A stretch of DNA of 22,832 nt. It comes from a virus. The position numbers were made by a program, and so were the translations under genes. Within the stretch, counting starts at the first letter, position 1; each line of letters starts with the position of its first letter. The stretch is taken from the IMG/VR virus record IMGVR_UViG_3300042946_001068, positions 1 to 22,832 of that record; one strand, 5' to 3'. This document shows positions 15,356-21,546 of the stretch, piece by piece. The notes beneath the pieces were generated by a model that saw nothing but the letters and a program-made list of their open reading frames with translations, did no database searches and was not told the DNA's origin.

Positions 15356-15370
15356 GTGCATATAAAAATC

Positions 15371-16843
15371 ATGAACAAACTTAATCCTAAAAACATCATT
15401 AAAGTCAGGGAGTCCACTAAAACCAGGTCATCCAGAAACCAAATAGTTCAGATTGATCTGCCAGACCCTCAGCCCGGAGCGCAAGAACTATTTTATGACA
15501 ACTACGCTGATGTCTGCATATATGGGGGTGCAGCCGGCAGTGGAAAAAGTTATGCTATGTTACTAAAAGCGGCTAAATATTTAAACGTGCCTGGTTATGG
15601 TTCAGTAATCTTCAGAAGAACTAGACCGGAAATAACTAATGAAGGTGGTTTATGGGATGAGTCTAGGAGTTTATATAAACAGATTAAAAACTCAATAGCC
15701 CGTGAGTACCAGCTTGACTGGACATTTCCCAATGGTAGCGCGATTAGTTTTGGTCATGCTCAGTATGAGAAAGATGTAGAAGACAAGTACCCTGGTTCGC
15801 AGATATGCCATATCGGTTTTGATGAACTGACTAAGTTTACCGAGCGTCAATTCTGGTTTCTCTTTTCCCGTAATCGTTCCGCCTGTGGGGTCAAGCCTCG
15901 CATAGATGCAACTTGTAACCCTGATGCTGATTCATGGGTAGCCAAAATGATTAGTTGGTACATTGATCAAAACACAGGATACCCCATAGAGGAACGGTCA
16001 GGAATTATCCGTTATTTCTATCGGATTAATGGAGAATTGCACTGGGGTGATACTGAAGATGAACTCATGGACAAGTTTCCTGACTTAGCGGAAATAGCAC
16101 CACCTAAAAGCTTTAGTTTTATTAAAGGTACAGTTTATGACAACCCAGCACTAATAGAAACCAACCCCCAATACTTACAAAATCTATTATCGTTGCACCC
16201 TGTAGAGATGGAGCGACTACTTAAAGGCAACTGGAAAATTAAATATGAATCAGGGACCATCTTTAATCGTCAGTGGTTTGAGATTGTTAATGCAGTTCCC
16301 AGTGGTGGTACAACTGTGGCATTTTGGGACTTTGCAGCCACCGCCGCTGATGTTGCCACCAAGTCTAGTTTTTATAGTGTACGTACCAAAATTAAATTAC
16401 ATCAAGGCACGTACTACATCCTTGACTGTCACTGGGAACAGGTATCAGCAGAAGAAGGCGACTTATCAGTAGTCAAAATAGCTTACCAGGATGGCCCAGA
16501 TTGTAAAATCAGGTGGGAATTAGAAGGTGGTAGTGCTGGTAAACGTTATGAAGTTTCGCTAAAGCGTCAATTAGCACAATTTGATGCTAAAGGAATTAAA
16601 CCATTGGGGGATAAAGTGACCCGTGCCTTACCCATGGCGATCGCAGCCAAACAGGGAAAAGTCAAACTACTTAGGGGTGCTTGGAACGACCAGTTTCTCG
16701 CTGCAATACATGAATTTGATGGAAGTAAGAAACCCCTCACCAATGACATTGTAGACAGTGCCGATGGTGCTTTTAGTGAATTGGGCAACTCAGCACCTCG
16801 AAGCACTTTTGTGGGCGGAAAAATCAACAATCCGTTTGCTTAG
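15371..16843 (+). CDS. terL: Terminase large subunit
   Basis: From ATG 15371 the protein has 490 residues, the usual size. The ATPase domain has Walker A GGAAGSGKS (52-60), Walker B ICHIGFDE (145-152) and the coupling motif ATCNP (180-184). The nuclease domain has the acidic triad positions WDFA (Asp320), ELEGG (Glu383/385) and NDIVDSADGA (Asp459-465). It cuts concatemeric DNA and pumps it into the prohead at the portal. An upstream GTG at 15344 extends the frame but lies inside a terminator hairpin, so the ATG is preferred. Its 3' end overlaps the convergent gene 16824-17186 by 20 bp. No small terminase or portal gene is recognisable beside it. Expression may need read-through or antitermination past the terminator just upstream. 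Confidence 0.95.
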   Translation: MNKLNPKNIIKVRESTKTRSSRNQIVQIDLPDPQPGAQELFYDNYADVCIYGGAAGSGKSYAMLLKAAKYLNVPGYGSVIFRRTRPEITNEGGLWDESRSLYKQIKNSIAREYQLDWTFPNGSAISFGHAQYEKDVEDKYPGSQICHIGFDELTKFTERQFWFLFSRNRSACGVKPRIDATCNPDADSWVAKMISWYIDQNTGYPIEERSGIIRYFYRINGELHWGDTEDELMDKFPDLAEIAPPKSFSFIKGTVYDNPALIETNPQYLQNLLSLHPVEMERLLKGNWKIKYESGTIFNRQWFEIVNAVPSGGTTVAFWDFAATAADVATKSSFYSVRTKIKLHQGTYYILDCHWEQVSAEEGDLSVVKIAYQDGPDCKIRWELEGGSAGKRYEVSLKRQLAQFDAKGIKPLGDKVTRALPMAIAAKQGKVKLLRGAWNDQFLAAIHEFDGSKKPLTNDIVDSADGAFSELGNSAPRSTFVGGKINNPFA

Positions 16844-17186
16844 TATCTTCCTTGTTCTGTAGCTTTTTTAATCGTCTTTTTCTGCTGTACTCACGCATAT
16901 ATTCCCGTTGCTTCTCGCGCTGTTCTTCAGTCATATTGTCTAACCATCTTTGCCTAGACTCACGCTGCTTTATTAATTGATCCTCTGTCATGTTAGCAGC
17001 CCACTCACGATTAGCTTGACGCTGCTTTTCCTTCTGTTCTTCAGTCATGTTTTCTGCCCATTCACGTTTAGCTTGACGCTGCTTTTCCTTCTGTTCTTCT
17101 GTCATGCCGGCAGCCCACTTACGTTTACGCGCTTTACCTTTTTCGGTAGCGTTGTAGCGGGCTTGAGTTTCTGGATGGTAAGTCAT
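16824..17186 (-). CDS. Highly charged 19-residue-repeat protein
   Basis: From the ATG at 17186 this is 120 residues long. It begins MTYHPETQARYNATEKGKAR and then has four near-identical 19-residue units of the form MTEEQKEKQRQAKREWAEN, the third most diverged (MTEDQLIKQRESRQRWLDN). The end is very basic (REYSRKRRLKKLQNK). It is predicted fully helical. Similar Lys/Arg/Gln-rich repeats occur next to HNH nuclease domains in some phage proteins, but no HNH motif is present here. Nucleic acid binding is plausible. A good ribosome binding site (AAGGAAG) lies ahead, and the promoter at 17215-17243 belongs to the repeated family, facing left. An earlier in-frame start at 17219 would lie upstream of that ribosome binding site and inside the -10 region, so it is rejected. 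Confidence 0.75.
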   Translation of the reverse strand: MTYHPETQARYNATEKGKARKRKWAAGMTEEQKEKQRQAKREWAENMTEEQKEKQRQANREWAANMTEDQLIKQRESRQRWLDNMTEEQREKQREYMREYSRKRRLKKLQNKEDTKQTDC

Positions 17187-17214
17187 ATTGTCTTCCTTTT
17201 GATTTGTAATTATT

Positions 17215-17243
17215 AACATAGTCTATCTATTAAACCTTGTCAA
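17215..17243 (-). promoter_or_regulatory. Repeated phage promoter P8, leftward
   Basis: On the minus strand TTGACA (17243-17238) is followed after 17 nt by TATGTT (17220-17215), with the family block AGATAGAC directly before the -10 and GGAAGACA before the start codon. It is the only leftward member of the family seen here. Confidence 0.72.
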
Positions 17244-17263
17244 CGTGCCTAGGAATTATGTAC

Positions 17264-17341
17264 TTTAAGTATAAATAGAAATTATTAAAGTTCAGTACAT
17301 AAACCTGTTGACAATAAATAAATAGTAAGATAGTCTATATA
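17264..17341 (+). promoter_or_regulatory. Repeated phage promoter P2
   Basis: TTCAGTACA lies at 17291-17299, TTGACA at 17308-17313 and TATATA at 17336-17341, with a 22-nt spacer. The 58 bp from 17264 to 17321 match P3 (17798-17855) with one difference, showing a duplication. Confidence 0.75.
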
Positions 17342-17360
17342 TATAAACAAAAAAACAGGA

Positions 17361-17522
17361 ATGTACAGGTTTAAATTAAAAGGTCAACATAAAACCAGCA
17401 AGATAATCTTCTGTAGTCCCTGGATTACTGAAGATTTGATGAGTGCGATCGCTCTCAAAGATGATTTTCTAGAAAGTCACCCTGAATACTATGGGTGTTT
17501 AATTAAGTGGGAGAAAAAGTAA
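17361..17522 (+). CDS. 53-residue small protein, unknown
   Basis: This short ORF begins MYRFKLKGQHKTSKIIFCSP and ends ESHPEYYGCLIKWEKK. It starts 19 nt after the -10 of promoter P2, with AACAGG directly before the ATG. Residues 19-36 (SPWITEDLMSAIALKDDF) read as a helix, and a HIP1 octamer lies within the gene. It shares its promoter and terminator with the next gene, 7 nt downstream. No family is recognised. Its place in a promoter cassette makes translation likely, but the Shine-Dalgarno is very close to the start. Confidence 0.5.
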   Translation: MYRFKLKGQHKTSKIIFCSPWITEDLMSAIALKDDFLESHPEYYGCLIKWEKK

Positions 17523-17529
17523 TTAAGTA

Positions 17530-17742
17530 ATGGAAATACAAGTAATGGAAATACAAGCACTGGAGAACCACAAGGCTCACGCCAGACACTTAAAATTGTT
17601 TAACCAAGGTATTGAATTGTTCAATACTGGGGCATCCTGCCCCAAAGAAGAGTCACCGTTGAAAGACGGTTGGCTCTGTGGACAACAACTTAGAGCAGTC
17701 AGGGTGGCTGCTTTAGCAGAAAGTCAATCCAAGCATCTTTAA
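17530..17742 (+). CDS. Small protein with RMF-like G...P...W..G pattern
   Basis: This is a 70-residue protein. Residues 17-55 have HARHLKLFNQGIELFNTGAS then CPKEESPLKDGWLCGQQLRA. The spacing of Gly, the Cys-Pro, and the W-L-x-G-x-x pattern recalls ribosome modulation factor-like small proteins that are common in phages and bacteria. The match is short and by eye only. The gene starts with a 15-bp direct repeat (ATGGAAATACAAGTA, 17530 and 17545), so either ATG could be the start. It shares promoter P2 with the 53-residue ORF and ends in a strong terminator. If the resemblance is real, it might act on ribosomes. Confidence 0.6.
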   Translation: MEIQVMEIQALENHKAHARHLKLFNQGIELFNTGASCPKEESPLKDGWLCGQQLRAVRVAALAESQSKHL

Positions 17743-17747
17743 TTATT

Positions 17748-17780
17748 AACCGCTTAGTCGTTTTGTCTAAGCGGTTTTTT
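17748..17780 (+). terminator. Rho-independent terminator
   Basis: AACCGCTTAG (17748-17757) pairs with CTAAGCGGTT (17767-17776), followed by a T run. Nearly the same hairpin follows the ADP-ribosyltransferase gene at 21308. Confidence 0.9.
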
Positions 17781-17797
17781 TATGTTTAAATATGTAA

Positions 17798-17907
17798 TTT
17801 AAGTATAAATAGAAATTACTAAAGTTCAGTACATAAACCTGTTGACAATAAATAAAAGATAGACTATATTAAGTACATAAGGAAAAAACAGGAGACAAAA
17901 GCAATGA
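17798..17907 (+). promoter_or_regulatory. Repeated phage promoter P3
   Basis: TTCAGTACA lies at 17825-17833, TTGACA at 17842-17847 and TATATT at 17865-17870, with a 17-nt spacer; GTACATAAGG follows. Its upstream half equals P2 and its downstream half (17856-17907) equals P1, so it looks like a mosaic of the two. Confidence 0.82.
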
Positions 17908-18170
17908 CAGACCTATTTAATTTATGTGAACTGAACTTCCAATTTTACTGGAAACGGTTGAGTAGCGTCAAGCTACCTGTATTTAAAGTTGAAATCATCC
18001 AAGGTTCTAGCTTTAGATGTGGGCGTATAGAATTTACCTGGGAAATATCTCAAATAAATATTTCACTCCCAGTTCTCTATTCTGAGTATATCAAAAACGT
18101 TCAAGAACTCCATGACTACTATTGGGGTGCATACGAGGAGTCAGGCGACCCTGACGACATCCCTTTTTAA
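17904..18170 (+). CDS. 88-residue unknown protein
   Basis: The protein begins MTDLFNLCELNFQFYWKRLS, is rich in aromatic residues and beta strands in the middle (FRCGRIEFTWEISQINISLP), has a helix YSEYIKNVQELHDYYWGAY, and ends in an acidic tail EESGDPDDIPF. It has no signal peptide or membrane segment. The ribosome binding site and first codon are identical to those of the DUF3820-like gene, through the shared 52-bp block. It forms a cassette of its own with P3 in front and palindromic terminator-like sequences behind. I do not recognise a family. Small soluble products of such phage cassettes often act on host proteins, but that is only inference from context. Confidence 0.7.
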   Translation: MTDLFNLCELNFQFYWKRLSSVKLPVFKVEIIQGSSFRCGRIEFTWEISQINISLPVLYSEYIKNVQELHDYYWGAYEESGDPDDIPF

Positions 18171-18368
18171 TCGTGCCAATTACTTGTCCCTGGCTAAAAC
18201 CTTTACAGGGCAATAAGTTCAATGAATACCGTTCAAAAACCCCAAGAACGGTTGGCACGATTGAATAACGAGATAATCAGCATTTGGCATGATTGAGCCT
18301 GTTTAAATTAAATTTAAACAGGCAATTTTTATGGCTTTTTGTTCTTTGGCACGATTGCTCAGGGACAA
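18169..18368. repeat. Cluster of TTGGCACGATT elements and inverted repeats
   Basis: The 11-mer TTGGCACGATT occurs at 18252-18262 and 18346-18356, inverted at 18169-18179 (AATCGTGCCAA), and with one change at 18284-18294. Two of these are accompanied by CAGGGACAA or its inverse (18184-18192, 18360-18368). Other pairs are ACCGTTC/GAACGGT (18228-18252) and CCCTG/CAGGG (18188-18210). The 278-bp gap between genes has no ORF I can support. A structured RNA, iteron-like sites or a protein-binding array are possible. Confidence 0.65.
18297..18328 (+). terminator. Palindromic terminator-like hairpin
   Basis: GCCTGTTTAAATT (18297-18309) and AATTTAAACAGGC (18311-18323) are perfect 13-bp arms around one base, followed by AATTTTTA. 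The near-zero loop means the top pairs would open. It fits a terminator for the 17904 gene. Confidence 0.6.
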
Positions 18369-18383
18369 ATTAAATAAACTACA

Positions 18384-18416
18384 CCTGCTTAAACTTTAAT
18401 CTAAGCGGGTTTTTTA
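18384..18416 (+). terminator. Rho-independent terminator upstream of the HNH gene
   Basis: CCTGCTTA (18384-18391) pairs with TAAGCGGG (18402-18409), with one G-T pair, followed by six T. It insulates the HNH gene from upstream transcription. Confidence 0.7.
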
Positions 18417-18448
18417 TTATCATTGGTAGTAGTTATCTATTTGTCACA

Positions 18449-18793
18449 ATGACTAACTACCAAGTTCGATATGGAAGTAATGCCAAAAAGCATAAAAAAA
18501 AGTGCCGCAACGCACATATAAGAACCCATGGGATTTGTTGTGTGTGCATGATCAATAAGTCTGAACAAGTCCATCACTCTAGTTACAGGAAGTCAGGAGA
18601 CAGATATGGGATTAATATTTTCCCAGTCTGTAGAAACTGTCATAAAACTGTCTGTCATAGTCCCAAAAATTGGATTATTGACCTTATAAATCCAGAATGG
18701 AAGAATCATAATACCGCTGAGTTTACAGCCCGCTTAAAGCGAAATTATCAACGGTTGCGGAAATTAAAAATTAATGTTAAAAAACCCTCTTGA
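18449..18793 (+). CDS. HNH-type nuclease-like protein
   Basis: This 114-residue protein carries the zinc-ribbon HNH pattern: C30-C-V-C33, V-H42-H43 after EQ, then FPVCRNCHKTVCH (C61, C64, H65, H70). That is two Cys pairs around the His-containing beta-beta-alpha core. The N-terminus is very basic (KKHKKKCRNAHIRTHG), and so is the C-terminus (ARLKRNYQRLRKLKINVKKP), as expected for DNA binding. HNH proteins near terminase genes often help cos packaging in HK97-like phages; here the gene lies 1.6 kb beyond terminase, so a packaging role, host DNA cutting or homing are all open. No member of the repeated promoter family or Shine-Dalgarno is seen in front. A terminator overlaps its stop codon. Confidence 0.82.
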   Translation: MTNYQVRYGSNAKKHKKKCRNAHIRTHGICCVCMINKSEQVHHSSYRKSGDRYGINIFPVCRNCHKTVCHSPKNWIIDLINPEWKNHNTAEFTARLKRNYQRLRKLKINVKKPS

Positions 18794-18809
18794 CTATCAA
18801 GAGGGTTTT
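18781..18809. terminator. Terminator between convergent genes
   Basis: AAAACCCTCTTG (18781-18792) and CAAGAGGGTTTT (18798-18809) are perfect 12-bp arms with a 5-nt loop. A/T runs on both sides let it work in both directions, between the HNH gene and the leftward acidic gene. Confidence 0.88.
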
Positions 18810-18823
18810 GATTGCTTTATGGT

Positions 18824-19000
18824 TTAATCTTCATCTGTGTCGTCATCTTCATCTGTGTCGTCATCTTCATCACCGTCTTCATCGCCGCCATAGCCATATA
18901 AGTCATGAATGCTGTTAGCTTCTTTAACAACTACACATTTGCCTAACGCGGGTACGTAAGCAACTGCTTGGGCTTTACCGTCTCTCCATCTATACTTCAT
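18824..19000 (-). CDS. 58-residue protein with acidic repeat tail
   Basis: This minus-strand ORF starts with ATG at 19000 and ends with TAA at 18826-18824. It begins MKYRWRDGKAQAVAYVPALG and continues KCVVVKEANSIHDLYGYGG. The last 19 residues are almost all Asp and Glu with a tandem DEDDDT repeat from an 18-bp direct repeat (about 18828-18866). AGGA lies about 8 nt before the start, and its own promoter lies at 19037-19065. Acidic tails of this kind occur in DNA-mimic and single-strand binding proteins, but no function can be assigned. Its good start signals and own promoter make it a likely gene. Confidence 0.7.
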   Translation of the reverse strand: MKYRWRDGKAQAVAYVPALGKCVVVKEANSIHDLYGYGGDEDGDEDDDTDEDDDTDED

Positions 19001-19036
19001 ACTTTTTCCTGGTTTTGTGTGTGTAACTATATTACC

Positions 19037-19065
19037 ATATTACTTGATAGGCTATATTCTATCAA
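19037..19065 (-). promoter_or_regulatory. Leftward promoter with overlapping inverted repeat
   Basis: On the minus strand TTGATA (19065-19060) and TAATAT (19042-19037) are 17 nt apart, upstream of the acidic protein gene. The inverted repeat TTGATAG/CTATCAA (19044-19050, 19059-19065) covers the -35 and spacer and could be an operator. It is not a member of the TTGACA...GATAGAC family. Confidence 0.65.
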
Positions 19066-19139
19066 TAGGTTTTAGAAGATATTTTTTAAATTCTGAAAAC
19101 CCTTGATTTACAAGAGATTGGGGATTATTGGGGTGCAAC

Positions 19140-19266
19140 TGGACAGCGATCGCTCAACGCCCAACCGTAAACTTGACTACACAAGAAAATCTTTTAAAAG
19201 TTCAGTACATAAACTACTTGACAATAAATAGTAGAATAGACTATAGTAATTACATACACAGGAAAC
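19140..19266 (+). promoter_or_regulatory. Repeated phage promoter P4
   Basis: A HIP1 octamer near 19146 and CAACCGTAAA...CTACACAA lie upstream, as in P5 and P6. TTCAGTACA is at 19201-19209, TTGACA at 19218-19223, TATAGT at 19242-19247 (18-nt spacer) and TTACATACA just after. The stretch 18810-19282 is otherwise taken up by the acidic gene and its promoter. Confidence 0.82.
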
Positions 19267-19282
19267 AAGGGAGACAAAGATT

Positions 19283-20644
19283 ATGTATCAAATTAATGTT
19301 TTGAAAAACCAGATAAATGCCACACTAAAACTAATTACAGAATTTAAAATAAAAAGTTACGTTGACCAGTTAATCCAGTTAGAAAACCAACTAGAATTAT
19401 TAGAAAAAGCAAATATTCCGAGTCCAGTACAGCCTACATTGAAAATTAAACTTAATTCTATGGCTTTTAGTAATGCTCTTGCATCTTTGGCTAAGACAGG
19501 GGCTAAAGAAGTAAATTTAGTAGTAGCTGACAACCAATTAAACTTAATATGTAAAGACAGTCAAGTATTCTTGTCTAAAAAAATTCAAATCAACAATCCT
19601 ATGCAAGTACAAGCACAAGTAACTGTATGGCTGGAATTATTAAATAAATTTGTCAAGTTGCTACCAGATGAAGAAGTATCAATTACTTTTAATGAAAAAC
19701 TAATAATTGAGTATGGATACAAAGGTAAATTTAGTTTTGGCCTTTTAGAAGACAAGGAACTAATAACAGAGTCAAAATATACTCAACAAGTAATAGTTAA
19801 TAGTCCTGATTTTATTACTGTTTTAAAACAAGCTAGTAAATTCGTCAGCAAAGATACAAGTAAAATTTCTTTGACGGGTATTCACGTTCGTGCCGACAAA
19901 TTAAATTCAGTAGTAGTCGGATGTAACGGTCATTTTATTGGCAAATTCTCAACAGTGATGTTAGGAGACAAAACCGAGTTTATCGTGTCTCCTGATATTG
20001 TTAAATATTTACCTGAATCAGGGCTTTTAGCTTTACACATTGATCAGGAAAACAATCTGATTAAATTTTGTTTATCTGACGGTACTACAGTGGTTCAAAA
20101 CTTAATCAATAATATTAACAATCTCAGTTCTTTTCACTGGAAAATATCAAATAACATTATGTTAGTGGACAAACAGCCACTATTAAAAGAACTAGAAATA
20201 CTAAGCAAATTTAAAGAATTTTGCTTCTTGACTACTAAGAATGGTCAAATATTAATTGAAGCTGAAAATACTGAAAGTTTTGTAACTGGATGCAATATCG
20301 GAAACACTGAAGATATTAGCACTACAGTTAATATTAAATATTTAGTAAATGCACTCAAAAGTATACCGACACCCAAAAAGACAAAAAAAGCCAAGACTAA
20401 TTATGATATAAGTATTTCTTGGGAGCATTTAACTAGTGGGTTAATCACAATCAGTTCTAATACCAAAGATAAAATAATCCTAGGAATTGGTCCAATCATG
20501 CCCATAGATAACAACAAAGTTGTCACCATAAACAAGTTTGGGTTTCACACGCCATGTACTTTACCTTATGAATATAAAAATAACTGCTTAACAGTTACCG
20601 AGAATGGTAATGGTTACTTACGTGCTGAATATTTAAGAAATTAA
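19283..20644 (+). CDS. DnaN-like sliding clamp with N-terminal helical extension
   Basis: This is a 453-residue protein. Residues 1-50 are a Leu/Gln-rich helix, perhaps a coiled coil (LIQLENQLELLEKANI), not found in ordinary clamps. From residue about 52 the three-domain layout of the bacterial beta clamp can be followed: domain 1 (MAFSNALASLAKTGAKEVNL), domain 2 (VNSPDFITVLKQASKFVSKD, then ISLTGIHVRADKLNSVVVGCNGHFI trimmed to its L-x-G-I-H and C-N-G-H core, like the clamp's L-x-G-I...TDGHR), and domain 3 with ISSNTKDKIILGIGPIMPID near the end. It is longer and divergent from host DnaN. A clamp tethers DNA polymerase and other partners to DNA. The gene is a single cassette behind P4, with GGGAGACA 9 nt before the ATG. 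No polymerase gene lies in the window. Confidence 0.7.
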   Translation: MYQINVLKNQINATLKLITEFKIKSYVDQLIQLENQLELLEKANIPSPVQPTLKIKLNSMAFSNALASLAKTGAKEVNLVVADNQLNLICKDSQVFLSKKIQINNPMQVQAQVTVWLELLNKFVKLLPDEEVSITFNEKLIIEYGYKGKFSFGLLEDKELITESKYTQQVIVNSPDFITVLKQASKFVSKDTSKISLTGIHVRADKLNSVVVGCNGHFIGKFSTVMLGDKTEFIVSPDIVKYLPESGLLALHIDQENNLIKFCLSDGTTVVQNLINNINNLSSFHWKISNNIMLVDKQPLLKELEILSKFKEFCFLTTKNGQILIEAENTESFVTGCNIGNTEDISTTVNIKYLVNALKSIPTPKKTKKAKTNYDISISWEHLTSGLITISSNTKDKIILGIGPIMPIDNNKVVTINKFGFHTPCTLPYEYKNNCLTVTENGNGYLRAEYLRN

Positions 20645-20818
20645 AAATGGTAGTTGATGTTGAGTTGATGTCAACAGGTACTACAGCGATCGCTCAAGTA
20701 CTTAACCGTAAAATAGCTACACAAAGATATTTGTAAAAGTTCAGTACACAAATACTTGACAACAAATAGTAGAATAGACTATAGTAATTACATACACAGG
20801 AAACAAGGGAGACAGACA
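20641..20818 (+). promoter_or_regulatory. Repeated phage promoter P5
   Basis: An imperfect palindrome, GGTACT-ACA-GCGATCGC-TCA-AGTACT, is centred on a HIP1 octamer near 20684. TTCAGTACA lies at 20740-20748, TTGACA at 20756-20761 and TATAGT at 20780-20785 (18-nt spacer), then TTACATACACAGG. It is closely related to P6 over about 140 bp. Confidence 0.83.
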
Positions 20819-21277
20819 ATGACTACAACATTAAACCAGTATACTCAACAAGATTACAGTGCAATTAACCGGGTTTTAAGATACGGGAAAAATCATGAGT
20901 CAGTAGAACAAATAATTGAAGATTTACAAAATGTTAAATGCTTTAAAGGAACAGTCTATCGTGGCTTAACCCTTCACAAGTCAGAAATATCAACAACCTT
21001 TAAAGTGGGTAGAGTTTATAGAGATATGGGCTTTATGTCCACATCCAAAAGCCAAGTCATAGCTCAGAAATTCAACTGCTTGGGTGTACCATTCTCCAGA
21101 ACAGACAACAGATCGATTACCCTTGTGATTGAGTCTAAAACCGGGAGAGATATTTCTAAGTTCTCTGAATACCCTGAAGAACGAGAGGTATTGTTCTTAC
21201 CTTTGACTGGCTTTGAAGTTCTTTCTATTGAGAAAGACGGCTGGGAAGAATATACAATAGTTTTGAAAGAAATTTAA
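20819..21277 (+). CDS. ADP-ribosyltransferase (R-S-E class)
   Basis: From ATG 20819 the product is 152 residues, about one catalytic domain. The R-S-E class signature is complete: Arg48 in TVYRGL, the Ser-Thr-Ser motif in GFMSTSKS (74-76), and the Glu-x-Glu motif in YPEEREVLF (E121, E123). Enzymes of this class (ADPRT exoenzyme fold, including T4 ModA/ModB and many toxins) move ADP-ribose from NAD+ to a protein or nucleic acid target. There is no signal peptide, so the target is probably inside the host cell, for instance RNA polymerase, ribosomes or a defence factor; this is inference. The frame continues upstream to a TTG at 20756, but that lies in the -35 of P5. GGGAGACA precedes the ATG, and a terminator follows. 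Confidence 0.88.
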   Translation: MTTTLNQYTQQDYSAINRVLRYGKNHESVEQIIEDLQNVKCFKGTVYRGLTLHKSEISTTFKVGRVYRDMGFMSTSKSQVIAQKFNCLGVPFSRTDNRSITLVIESKTGRDISKFSEYPEEREVLFLPLTGFEVLSIEKDGWEEYTIVLKEI

Positions 21278-21307
21278 TTAATATATAAACTACTTTAAAT
21301 AACTTGT

Positions 21308-21340
21308 AACCGCTTAGATGAAAGTCTAAGCGGTTCTTTT
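21308..21340 (+). terminator. Rho-independent terminator
   Basis: AACCGCTTAGA (21308-21318) pairs with TCTAAGCGGTT (21325-21335), with a 6-nt loop and CTTTT after it. It is nearly the same stem as at 17748-17776. Confidence 0.88.
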
Positions 21341-21357
21341 ATGTTCAAATACGTAAA

Positions 21358-21511
21358 TTAAAAATGGTACTTGAATCTGATATTTTAATCTGATATCAAC
21401 AGGTACTACAGCGATCGCTCAAGTACCCAACCGTAAAATAGCTACACAAAGATATTTTTAAAAGTTCAGTACACAAACTACTTGACAATAAATAGTAGAA
21501 TAGACTATAGT
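21358..21511 (+). promoter_or_regulatory. Repeated phage promoter P6
   Basis: GGTACT and AGTACC flank a HIP1 octamer near 21411 as an imperfect palindrome. TTCAGTACA lies at 21465-21473, TTGACA at 21482-21487 and TATAGT at 21506-21511 (18-nt spacer), then TTACATAAGC. Confidence 0.83.
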
Positions 21512-21546
21512 AATTACATAAGCAAAAAACAAGGGAGACAAAACAA

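Noticed and set aside
15344-15370. GTG start for the terminase
   Set aside because: It lies within the terminator stem and T run; the ATG at 15371 is the sensible start.
16977-17216. 79-codon plus-strand ORF with repeated hydrophobic segments
   Set aside because: It is the mirror of the charged 19-residue-repeat gene; the apparent membrane segments come from reading Lys/Glu/Gln codons backwards.
20756-20818. Upstream extension of the ADP-ribosyltransferase from TTG 20756
   Set aside because: The codon is part of the -35 TTGACA of promoter P5, and the conserved ribosome binding site precedes ATG 20819.
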